In this document: piece by piece, positions 7,748-14,187 of the stretch
Numbering within the stretch: the first letter of the stretch is position 1
How the letters are laid out: every line of letters starts with the position of its first letter
Source: Bacteroidales bacterium
GTDB taxonomy: Bacteria > Bacteroidota > Bacteroidia > Bacteroidales > Muribaculaceae
DNA length: 17,794 nt
Direction of reading: 5' to 3'
Assembly (NCBI GenBank): GCA_019415705.1
Contig: DXYS01000068.1
Location: forward strand, 7,110 to 24,903
The notes under the pieces: generated by a model
Told to the model about the DNA's origin: nothing
What the model saw: the letters and a program-made list of their open reading frames with translations, nothing else
The model's database searches: none
Translations under genes and position numbers: made by a program

Positions 7748-7804
7748 TGTCGTCACGGCGACAGGCTGTGGTATCGTCTCGACGAGCGTCACCCGAGCCG
7801 ATAC
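7748..7804. other. Two hairpins in the greA/microprotein intergenic region
   Basis: The gap between greA and the microprotein gene (7519-7876) holds, besides the two promoters and the greA leader, two possible hairpins. TGTCG/CGACA pairs at 7748-7752 with 7759-7763. A longer stem pairs 7771-7781 with 7794-7804: ten of eleven positions match around a 12-base loop. Neither is followed by a U-tract. They lie upstream of the microprotein promoter. They may be a binding site or part of a small RNA; nothing here proves either. Confidence 0.3.
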
Positions 7805-7809
7805 ATTCG

Positions 7810-7841
7810 GTTGTCTGTTCAGAAATTTAATTTTAAATTTG
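7810..7841 (+). promoter_or_regulatory. Promoter of the 62-residue membrane microprotein
   Basis: GTTG (7810-7813), a 20-base spacer and TAAATTTG (7834-7841) resemble the Bacteroidetes promoter, with an exact -7 box and one mismatch in the -33 box. The ATG at 7877 follows by 35 bases, which supports the small gene being real. Confidence 0.6.
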
Positions 7842-7876
7842 CGAGTGGATGAAAAATTAAAACAAGACGCTCCGCT

Positions 7877-8065
7877 ATGAAATATCTAATTATAATTATA
7901 GTCTGCTTGGTCTATGTGCATTTGATGAATCCTATCGAGAAGGCGGTAAACAAACGTATAAGCAAGCGATGGGTAGCATATATCGTTAATTTTATAATCG
8001 CAGTCATCATATTGATAATACTATATTGGCTCGCCGCCCTCATGGGTTTCGATGCGTTCGAGTAA
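7877..8065 (+). CDS. Two-helix membrane microprotein, function unknown
   Basis: A 62-residue protein that I do not recognise. Residues 2-17 (KYLIIIIVCLVYVHLM) form a hydrophobic helix. A short basic loop, EKAVNKRISKRW (about 21-32), follows, and residues about 34-56 form a second helix rich in Ile and Leu. The loop charge predicts that both termini face the periplasm and the loop the cytoplasm. A promoter 36 bases upstream and a normal hydrophobic-basic-hydrophobic layout favour a real gene over chance. It ends 83 bases before the lipoprotein nitroreductase, on the same strand, so they may be co-transcribed. Partner and role are unknown. Confidence 0.6.
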   Translation: MKYLIIIIVCLVYVHLMNPIEKAVNKRISKRWVAYIVNFIIAVIILIILYWLAALMGFDAFE

Positions 8066-8109
8066 GTTAAACTTTTATGACCTGCGTTTTACATTAACGC
8101 CGTTTTTTG

Positions 8110-8117
8110 TAATTTAG
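8110..8117 (+). promoter_or_regulatory. Weak -7-like box before the nitroreductase gene
   Basis: TAATTTAG differs from TAnnTTTG at one base, and a TTTT stretch lies 19 bases upstream where TTTG would be expected. It could give the nitroreductase gene its own promoter with a leader of about 30 bases, but it may be chance in AT-rich DNA. Confidence 0.25.
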
Positions 8118-8148
8118 GGGTGGAAATGTTAAACAAAAATGTGATAAA

Positions 8149-8781
8149 ATGATTATTAAGTTTGGAAGGCTGTGCATGGCGATGGTTGTGGCAGCGACGG
8201 CTCTGAGCGGGTGCTCGGGCTCTGAAAATAATGAAAAGTCTATGAGTGAGAATCAGGTTAATCCGGCTATTGAGAATATTATGACGCGTATGTCAGTGCG
8301 CTCTTATACTGACCGCACGGTTTCGGCCGATACGGTCGAGGTGCTTCTGCGAGCTGCAATGGCGGCTCCGACAGCTGTCAACAAGCAGCCGTGGCATTTC
8401 TTTGTGGTGCGCGGCGAGAAGGTGCGCAATGCTATCGCCGACTCGTTGGAGTATGGCAAACACGCTCTGCGTGAGGCTTCGGTCGCTATTGTCGTGGCCG
8501 GCGACTCTATGCGTTTCTTAGAGGGAGAGGAGGCAAGCGGTTTCTGGGTCGAGGACTGCTCGGCCGCAGCAGAGAATCTTCTGCTTGCAGCTCATTCGAT
8601 GGGCTTGGGCGCCGTGTGGTGCGGTGTCTACCCGATTTCGGAGCGTGTGAACATGCTGCGCAAGTTGTTAGGCGCCGGTGACAACATTGTGCCTATGTGC
8701 ATCATCCCCGTAGGATATCCGTCCGGCGAGAATACGCCGAAAGACAAATGGGATGCGGCCAAGGTCACTTATTTGGAGTGA
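8149..8781 (+). CDS. Nitroreductase-family flavoprotein with lipoprotein signal
   Basis: A 210-residue nitroreductase-fold protein, expected to bind FMN and reduce nitro compounds, quinones or similar acceptors with NAD(P)H. Family features are MSVRSYTDRTV (48-58, FMN phosphate contacts), APTAVNKQPWHFFVV (73-87) and GLGAVWCGVYP (152-162). Unusually, the N-terminus is a bacterial lipoprotein signal: positive start, hydrophobic stretch, and lipobox LSGC with Cys22, followed by a polar linker SGSENNEKS. This places the enzyme outside the inner membrane, where NAD(P)H is absent, so the electron donor is unclear. A start at Met32 would give a cytoplasmic form but would leave the conserved-looking lipobox unexplained. 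It ends at a clear terminator. Neighbour: the microprotein upstream. Confidence 0.88.
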   Translation: MIIKFGRLCMAMVVAATALSGCSGSENNEKSMSENQVNPAIENIMTRMSVRSYTDRTVSADTVEVLLRAAMAAPTAVNKQPWHFFVVRGEKVRNAIADSLEYGKHALREASVAIVVAGDSMRFLEGEEASGFWVEDCSAAAENLLLAAHSMGLGAVWCGVYPISERVNMLRKLLGAGDNIVPMCIIPVGYPSGENTPKDKWDAAKVTYLE

Positions 8782-8800
8782 AGTATCAAAATATGATTTC

Positions 8801-8843
8801 CACGCCTCCTTAGCCATGCGCGCAAGGGGGCGTGAGCGTTTTT
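8801..8843 (+). terminator. Intrinsic terminator of the nitroreductase gene
   Basis: An 11-bp stem with one G-U pair (8801-8811 with 8824-8834) and a 12-base loop is followed after four bases by five T residues (8839-8843). It follows the nitroreductase stop by about 20 bases. The T-run touches the stop codon of the convergent gene at 8842. Confidence 0.75.
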
Positions 8844-9681
8844 AGGGGCGAATTTTTACCTGCTCATAAGGTACGTCGCCGAGTAGGGCGGCTGCTTCAG
8901 AGAAACTGCTGTAATATGAGCCGAAGAGGCGCTTGGTCTTTGACAGGGCGAGTAGTTCGGCGAAGCCCCACAGCATGCCGTGACGCGAGGAGCGGTCTGC
9001 TGCAACGGGCGAGGTGATGATGCGGCCGTGAAATTTATTGTGGAATAATTGTTTGACATCCTCACTGTCAGAGGCGAGGAATATCCGTGCGTCAGGGTCG
9101 GAGAGGAGTTCGTCGGCTTTGGCGACGAATAGTTCGACCGGGCTGTATTTTATGGAGTTGACATTGTCGGTGCGGCGGATATGAAAGCCGTAAGTGGTGT
9201 CATTGAATGAGTCGGTGATGCGGCTCAGTATGTCAGCGACTTCGGGCGAGGGGCGGAAGGTCTGACGATAATAAGTCGGGTCAAATAGATAAAATTCCAA
9301 TCCCGAACGAATCATCACCTTGCGACTGTCGCCAATTAAGTTCACTAATTCTTCGGGCTCGTCTGCAATAAACAGTAATCCTTTTTCATCAAACAATGCT
9401 TTGTCAAACATTATTTTTTGAGTTAAGGTGCTGATATAAAAGTTTTTTTTGCGTGGAATCTCGTAAAGGAGATTATATCTCAGAAAGCCGGCGTCGGTGA
9501 CAAGACGGGTGGTGGGGCTTTCGGCGAATAAATCCGAATATGCGGCTCCGATTTCCCAGTTCCTTCGCCATATGATTTCGGGCTTAAACCCTAACTTGTC
9601 AGCGAGGTAGATGCCACAGGCAATGGCGCGCATACGGTTGGCGAGTCCGCCGCTCGGGACGATATATAATGATTTATTCAT
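8842..9681 (-). CDS. NodZ/FUT8-like fucosyltransferase-fold glycosyltransferase
   Basis: A 279-residue protein with the marks of the alpha-fucosyltransferase superfamily (GT11, GT23, O-FucT). GGLANRMRAIA (11-21) is the N-terminal glycine loop. GFHIRRTDN (165-173) corresponds to the HxRRTD GDP-fucose-binding motif of NodZ and FUT8, and is followed, as there, by a P-x-E-x-F/Y helix. FLASDSEDVK (201-210) and YYSSFSEAAALLG near the end match the other two conserved blocks. The likely reaction is fucose or a related GDP-sugar transfer to a glycan in the cytoplasm; sugar and linkage are inferred. It is last in a three-gene glycosyltransferase operon, 38 bases after the GT-A gene. Codons 78-79 include an A8 run. 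The middle of the gene is noticeably AT-richer than its ends. Confidence 0.75.
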   Translation of the reverse strand: MNKSLYIVPSGGLANRMRAIACGIYLADKLGFKPEIIWRRNWEIGAAYSDLFAESPTTRLVTDAGFLRYNLLYEIPRKKNFYISTLTQKIMFDKALFDEKGLLFIADEPEELVNLIGDSRKVMIRSGLEFYLFDPTYYRQTFRPSPEVADILSRITDSFNDTTYGFHIRRTDNVNSIKYSPVELFVAKADELLSDPDARIFLASDSEDVKQLFHNKFHGRIITSPVAADRSSRHGMLWGFAELLALSKTKRLFGSYYSSFSEAAALLGDVPYEQVKIRP

Positions 9682-9719
9682 CGGCTGTATTTAATTCAAA
9701 TACTTTTATGAGATGCTAA

Positions 9720-10541
9720 TCACCAAAGGTAGTCATGCCCGGAGCGTAATACTCCGGGAGCTTTAAATGCTCCTTCGGAGAGATACCACAGAGCGCGAGG
9801 CAGCGATGACTGTCTCGCGCGCCAAACGCGCCATGCTTTCAGGGGGACACGGAGCAGACTTTCCAATAGTCCATAATTGAGAGCTATGTAACATCCCTGC
9901 GCCCTGAGCGACTTTGATGATTGATTAGCAAGTGTCCCGGTCGATAGCTGAGGGTGCTCGCATATTGTGGTAGGGAAATAACGACATTCGAGGCCTCGGC
10001 GTATTGCGGCAAGCAGGAAAAGCGAGTCGTCGGCGCCCTCGAAATATGGCGCTCCCGCGCCGAAAGCGGGATGACAGCGCAGGGCACCGATTGATTCACG
10101 GCGCATGGCCATTTGAAATGATGCCACCCAGTAGCCTTTTGGCAGTTTTACATGCAGCTTGCACTCGTTGTCAGGATATTTGGGATTTGCCGGATGAATG
10201 GCTTTAAAACATGCGAGGTCGAGGTCGGGATTCTGTTCAAATGTCCTGATTACAGTAGGCATTGATTGGTCTGTGTATATGATGTCGTCGTCGGCAAAAA
10301 GGATTATGTCGGCTGTGCACCGGTCGATGGCATTGTTACGGTTGATTGCTGCACCGCGAGTATCTGTACGACAGATGATTACATCGTCGCGTTCGGCAAG
10401 TTGGCGGGGAATATCGACGTTGTCGCTTTTTTGCCATGATACAATATATCTAACGCCTTCATGTTTGGGCAAATACATTCGAGCCACGCGGCTGATGCCG
10501 TCAGCGCCGTAGGTGATAAGTGCGAGGTCGAGGGTCAGCAT
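9720..10541 (-). CDS. GT-A glycosyltransferase, family 2 type
   Basis: A 273-residue GT-A enzyme. LDLALITYG (4-12) forms the first strand, TRGAAINRNNAID (61-73) is the loop contacting the nucleotide, and FADDD (82-86) carries the metal-binding aspartates. GAGAPYFEGADDSLFL (161-176) supplies the acidic acceptor-side residues. YWVASFQMAMRRES before it is typical of family 2 enzymes that place one sugar on a growing chain. The C-terminal 70 residues are basic with amphipathic helices, suggesting membrane-surface association. Its start overlaps the end of the GT4-like gene by 7 bases, so translation is probably coupled. Donor and acceptor cannot be deduced. Confidence 0.88.
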   Translation of the reverse strand: MLTLDLALITYGADGISRVARMYLPKHEGVRYIVSWQKSDNVDIPRQLAERDDVIICRTDTRGAAINRNNAIDRCTADIILFADDDIIYTDQSMPTVIRTFEQNPDLDLACFKAIHPANPKYPDNECKLHVKLPKGYWVASFQMAMRRESIGALRCHPAFGAGAPYFEGADDSLFLLAAIRRGLECRYFPTTICEHPQLSTGTLANQSSKSLRAQGCYIALNYGLLESLLRVPLKAWRVWRARQSSLPRALWYLSEGAFKAPGVLRSGHDYLW

Positions 10542-11680
10542 TTCTGTTTGAGTTCTAAACGTTGGAGCCAGAAGTCTAAGTAGTGCCGGGCTACGGTGAC
10601 GCAGTCGTTGTGCTTGACTACAAATTCGCGCGAGCGTCGTCCGCGCTCGGCGATTTCCTCGGGGTGGAGGATAACGTCTTCGATGGTGTCGGTCAGCGCG
10701 TCAACGTCCAAGGGGGCGTTGATGATAGGGCGGTTTTCAGTCTCACCGATGAAGTCATAATACTCCGGCTCGCCGCCGGTGACGACATTGAGGCCGTAAG
10801 CCATGGCGAGCAGAGCGGTCGTGGCCGGGGTGTAGCTGTAAATCTGGTCGAGGACTATGTCGGCGCTACGAAGTAAGCCGATAAACTCGTCGTAAGGGCG
10901 GTTTTCGACGATGACAAGTTCGGCTTTGTCGGGATGGCGTTCGACGACACGCCGTGAGGCGATTTCGAGCAAATCGGTGCCTTTTTGCAATTTTCGTGTG
11001 CGGTCACGGCCGAGGAAGATGCGTATTTTGTCTCGTTGTCGGGCAGCGAGGTCGACAGGTTCGAGGGCTGAGGTGTCGATGGGTATACCCCCATAAGCGA
11101 TTTTTTCATTGGGCAGCCCGTAGCCGAGACCGAGATAATACTCGTATAATACTGCAACAGCGCCGTCTAACTTTGAGTAAACGTATTCGTGATAGTCGCT
11201 TATCTCCTTGCCGTGCCACTGCTGCCAACTGTCAAGCTTGGCGATGTGATGTCTCGATGGTTCGCGACCGACAAACCACTCGCTGTAGCGCAGCGGTCCG
11301 GCGGGGTCGGCACACATCTCGAGATAGTAGCGGTCAGTGCTCATGGCGTTGAGAAACACAGAGCCGTTTTCTCTGACAAGGCGGTCAAACAATGGCTTCA
11401 GGCGCCTCGGCCGGAGAGTGAGGAAGTTCGGGTCATGGATTGAGACGATGTCATAGCCGCGCAGATGTTTGTGCAGCCGATACTTGGCTTTTAGATATAA
11501 CTGCAGGCCGCCGAATTTGCCGGGACGGCGCGAAATGTCGATGTCGCGCTCGCAATTCTGCCACATCGACCCGTTTGACATCACTGTCACGTCGCAGCCG
11601 AGCCGGCGCAGACCGGTCGCGAGAGCCCGATGGCAGTTGCTGTAGTCGCCGAGAAGTAATATGCGCGGAGTCCCGTCCAT
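10535..11680 (-). CDS. GT-B glycosyltransferase, GT4-like
   Basis: A 381-residue GT-B enzyme. The first Rossmann domain begins RILLLGDYSNCHRALATGLRR (starting near residue 6), with the usual small residues for acceptor binding. The second domain begins near RIFLGRDRTRKLQKGTDLL (220-238), the phosphate-binding site of GT4 proteins. The donor-site region reads ADIVLDQIYSYTPATTALLAMAYGLNVVTGGEPEYYDF; here the usual first Glu of the E-x7-E motif is absent, and a Leu replaces the second, as in a Bacteroidetes subgroup whose donor I do not know. It leads the operon with the GT-A and fucosyltransferase-like genes. No convincing promoter of the TAnnTTTG form was seen before it. Confidence 0.85.
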   Translation of the reverse strand: MDGTPRILLLGDYSNCHRALATGLRRLGCDVTVMSNGSMWQNCERDIDISRRPGKFGGLQLYLKAKYRLHKHLRGYDIVSIHDPNFLTLRPRRLKPLFDRLVRENGSVFLNAMSTDRYYLEMCADPAGPLRYSEWFVGREPSRHHIAKLDSWQQWHGKEISDYHEYVYSKLDGAVAVLYEYYLGLGYGLPNEKIAYGGIPIDTSALEPVDLAARQRDKIRIFLGRDRTRKLQKGTDLLEIASRRVVERHPDKAELVIVENRPYDEFIGLLRSADIVLDQIYSYTPATTALLAMAYGLNVVTGGEPEYYDFIGETENRPIINAPLDVDALTDTIEDVILHPEEIAERGRRSREFVVKHNDCVTVARHYLDFWLQRLELKQKC

Positions 11681-11722
11681 GTTTAATTAACGGCGCGGCC
11701 GAAAGCTTTATTATATTTTTAT

Positions 11723-11730
11723 TACTTTTG
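11723..11730 (+). promoter_or_regulatory. -7-like element immediately before the DUF4491 gene
   Basis: TACTTTTG fits TAnnTTTG, but the ATG at 11738 is only 8 bases further on. If used, the mRNA would have almost no leader. The -33 position shows no TTTG. Confidence is limited by the AT-rich context. Confidence 0.45.
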
Positions 11731-11737
11731 TGGCGTT

Positions 11738-12061
11738 ATGACACAGTTTACACAATTTCTTCAGGAGTATCATCTGCTCGGGCTTTCGACAGGCCTGATG
11801 ACATTCCTCGTAATCGGTCTTTTTCATCCGATTTGCATAAAGTGCGAGTATTATTTCGGCACGCGCTGCTGGTGGTGGTTTCTGCTTGCCGGTCTGGCGT
11901 TCTGCATCGCGGCGGTGGTCATCGACGATGTCTTCCTTTCGACGCTGTCGGGTGTGGTTGCCTTTTCGTCGTTCTGGACCATCAAGGAAATCTTCGAACA
12001 ACGCGAGCGTGTGCGTCGCGGATGGTTTCCGATGAATCCGCGACGCCGTGACGAGTATTGA
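11738..12061 (+). CDS. DUF4491-family membrane protein
   Basis: A 107-residue integral membrane protein of the DUF4491 family, which is common in Bacteroidetes and has no known function. I recognise it from the first helix GLMTFLVIGLFHPICIKCEYYFG (about 19-41), from the ending FEQRERVRRGWFPMNPRR, and from length close to the family's. Three hydrophobic segments lie at about 12-30, 46-64 and 66-82; the tail is basic and probably cytoplasmic. It stands alone between the glycosyltransferase operon (divergent) and the acyl-CoA synthetase gene (convergent, 10 bases away with no terminator between). A start at Met21 would lose half of the first helix, so ATG 11738 is preferred. Confidence 0.85.
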   Translation: MTQFTQFLQEYHLLGLSTGLMTFLVIGLFHPICIKCEYYFGTRCWWWFLLAGLAFCIAAVVIDDVFLSTLSGVVAFSSFWTIKEIFEQRERVRRGWFPMNPRRRDEY

Positions 12062-12071
12062 CCGGTTGTAA

Positions 12072-13883
12072 TCAGCAGTACATGGCCTCAATCTTGTCGT
12101 GATAGAGGTCGTTGATGATGGGTCGGCGGAGTTTGAGGGTGTTGGTCAGCTCACCGGCCTCGATGGTGAACTCTTTAGGCAGCAGGGTGAATTTTTTGAT
12201 GCGCTCAAAGCCTGCAAATCCGTTCTGAAGTCGCTCTATACGCTCGGCAATCATCTTCTTGATTTCTGAGTTCTCGATAAGCTCGTCTACGTTGCGGAAA
12301 GCGATTTTTTTGCGGCGGGCATATTCCTTAAGAGCCTCGAAAGCCGGTATGATGATGGCTGTCACATATTTGCGCTGGTCGCCGATGACTGCCACCTGCT
12401 CTATGTATTTGTCTTCGCCGAGGCGGCTCTCGATGGCCTGCGGGGCGATATATTTGCCGTTGCTGGTCTTGAAAAGGTCTTTGAGTCGTTCGGTCAGTAT
12501 CAGAGCGCCCGATTCGTCGAAACGTCCGGCATCGCCTGTACGGAACCAGCCGTCTTCGGTGAACGCTTCGGCCGTAGCCTCGGGCCGGCGGTAGTAGCAT
12601 CGCATGACTGTCGGACCTTTGACCAGAATCTCGTTTTCTTTGCCGATTTTGACCTCGATGCCCTCAAGCGGAGTGCCGACGGTGCCTATTTCGTAGCCGA
12701 CGGAGGGGAAACATGTTACGGTGGCCGTGGTCTCTGACAGACCGTAGCCGATGACGATGTTGATGCCGCAGGCGTGCATAAACTCGACGATGTTAGACGA
12801 GAGCGGTGCGCCGGCCGTAGGGAAAATATTGCCGTGGCCGATGCCTATGGCACGTTTCATTACGGAGAGAACACGCTTGTCGTAGAAGCGGTATTGCATC
12901 TCAAGCCATGCCGGCACCTTGCGCCCGCGACGCACGTAGTCGAGGTTGCGGCGATAGCCGATTTTAAGCGCACGCCGCACCATAAGGCGCTTGATGCCTT
13001 TCATGCCGGCAATCTTTTCCTGCACGGCGGTGTAGACTTTTTCCCAAAAACGCGGCACAGAACACATGCAGGTCGGTTTGACCTCACGTATGGCTGTCTG
13101 GATTTCCTTGGGGTTGTAATTGATGGACACATGTATGCCCGAATCGAGACAGAAGTAGGTCCATGCCTTCTCGAAAATATGGCTCAGGGGTAGGAAACTA
13201 AGTGATGTGTCGCTGTCGGAGAGGGTCTCGAGGCGGCGATGATGTATCTCGATGGCTGCATCAAAACAGCTGTGGGGCAGTACGGCGCCCTTGGGCTCGC
13301 CGGTTGTGCCGGAGGTATATATGAGGGTGGCGATGTCGTCGGGTGTGGCTTCGGCCGCACGCAGATTGACGGCATCGTGACTCTTGGCGCCGGCGGCGCG
13401 TCCGAGTTTGACGAGGTCCGAGAATCGCATTATTATCAGACGTTCGTCTTTGTCAGGCTCTATTGTCTCGTCAAAACTGACAATTACACGCAGAGTAGGG
13501 CAGTCGGCCGCTATCTCACGCGCGATGTCATATTGGCGTCGGTCGCCGGTCATGAGCATTACAGCTCCCGAATCGTTGACGATAAAGCGCACCTGCTCGG
13601 GGCTGCTTGTCGAATATATCGACACGGGGATGGCACGGTTGCGGTAGCAGGCAAAGTCGGTAATAAGTATCTGCGGACAGTTGGCCGAGAAAATGTTTAT
13701 CATCTGCTGTGGCTCGAGGCCGAGAGTCTCGAGTGCGCAGGCCACATCGTCGACGTCGCGTCGCATCTCGTTCCAACTGTGATCAAGCCATTTGTCAGAG
13801 CCGGGACTGCGGAAGGCGTAGGCCGGGCGGTCGCCGTAGCGTAATGATTGACGGATGACTAAATCGGTGAGTATATTTGGCAT
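12072..13883 (-). CDS. Long-chain fatty acid--CoA ligase (AMP-forming)
   Basis: A 603-residue adenylate-forming enzyme that activates long-chain fatty acids to acyl-CoA at the inner membrane. The ATP-binding P-loop is LIYTSGTTGEPKG (187-199). IGYGLSETTA (378-387) and GWFRTGDAG (445-453) are the next core motifs, followed by KDLFKTSNGKYIAPQAIE (468-485), the hinge region. The C-terminal lysine expected to act in adenylation is Lys584 in TNTLKLRR. The FAA1/ACSBG-like layout with the SLSFLPLSHIFEKAW block is typical of Bacteroidetes homologues. It is apparently monocistronic, with a -7 promoter box at 13913-13920 and a palindrome at 13931-13946 that may be an operator. All key residues are present. 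Confidence 0.92.
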   Translation of the reverse strand: MPNILTDLVIRQSLRYGDRPAYAFRSPGSDKWLDHSWNEMRRDVDDVACALETLGLEPQQMINIFSANCPQILITDFACYRNRAIPVSIYSTSSPEQVRFIVNDSGAVMLMTGDRRQYDIAREIAADCPTLRVIVSFDETIEPDKDERLIIMRFSDLVKLGRAAGAKSHDAVNLRAAEATPDDIATLIYTSGTTGEPKGAVLPHSCFDAAIEIHHRRLETLSDSDTSLSFLPLSHIFEKAWTYFCLDSGIHVSINYNPKEIQTAIREVKPTCMCSVPRFWEKVYTAVQEKIAGMKGIKRLMVRRALKIGYRRNLDYVRRGRKVPAWLEMQYRFYDKRVLSVMKRAIGIGHGNIFPTAGAPLSSNIVEFMHACGINIVIGYGLSETTATVTCFPSVGYEIGTVGTPLEGIEVKIGKENEILVKGPTVMRCYYRRPEATAEAFTEDGWFRTGDAGRFDESGALILTERLKDLFKTSNGKYIAPQAIESRLGEDKYIEQVAVIGDQRKYVTAIIIPAFEALKEYARRKKIAFRNVDELIENSEIKKMIAERIERLQNGFAGFERIKKFTLLPKEFTIEAGELTNTLKLRRPIINDLYHDKIEAMYC

Positions 13884-13912
13884 AAAATAGCTTTCTTAGT
13901 TGAAAAACGGCA

Positions 13913-13920
13913 CAAAGGTA
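13913..13920 (-). promoter_or_regulatory. -7 element of the acyl-CoA synthetase promoter
   Basis: TACCTTTG on the minus strand matches TAnnTTTG, 30 bases before the ATG at 13883. A TTTG (13946-13943) lies 22 bases upstream, a little further than the usual 19-20. Confidence 0.6.
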
Positions 13921-13930
13921 AAGGCTTTGC

Positions 13931-13946
13931 TTTGTTTAAAAACAAA
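13931..13946. repeat. Perfect palindrome at the acyl-CoA synthetase promoter
   Basis: TTTGTTT and AAACAAA form a perfect 7-bp inverted repeat around two bases, covering the place of the -33 box of the acyl-CoA synthetase promoter. The position suits a repressor operator; the symmetric AT-rich content means chance is possible. Confidence 0.4.
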
Positions 13947-13970
13947 TAAGTCATGTCAAAGTGAGCTTGC

Positions 13971-14132
13971 GTTAACAAAGATTGCCATGTTGCACGTCAA
14001 ATGTAAATAATAGTTAAAGGAAAATGGCTGTTTCTTGATAATTCATTATATAATAATCTGTTAACGTCATAGATGTGTTGCGTTTGTCGAATTTACCTTA
14101 AATAAAACATATCTGTATCTTAGTCAGTTAAC
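13971..14132. repeat. Three GTTAAC palindromes in the AT-rich control region
   Basis: GTTAAC occurs at 13971-13976, 14060-14065 and 14127-14132. The 304-base gap between the acyl-CoA synthetase and the GT-B gene (13884-14187) otherwise holds two promoters and AT-rich DNA; no further gene is visible in it. Confidence 0.3.
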
Positions 14133-14144
14133 GGTAAAAATGAC

Positions 14145-14152
14145 TAACTTTG
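14145..14152 (+). promoter_or_regulatory. -7 element of the two-gene glycosyltransferase operon
   Basis: TAACTTTG matches TAnnTTTG, 35 bases before the probable TTG start at 14188. There is no good TTTG at the usual distance upstream; a TTAG lies 21 bases away. Strength may therefore depend on an activator. Confidence 0.6.
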
Positions 14153-14187
14153 CCTCATAAACAGACAATAAATTCTTTACGTCATTA

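Noticed and set aside
11711..12091. 126-codon open frame on the minus strand, opposite DUF4491
   Set aside because: DUF4491 on the plus strand is recognised with membrane helices; the reverse frame is a charged sequence without motif.
13239..13844. 201-codon open frame on the plus strand, opposite the acyl-CoA synthetase
   Set aside because: It is antisense to the conserved ATP-binding region and has no family features or promoter.
13884..14187. Invertible promoter of the Bacteroides capsule type
   Set aside because: The gap is AT-rich with promoters at both ends, but I found no pair of long inverted repeats flanking a promoter and no invertase gene.
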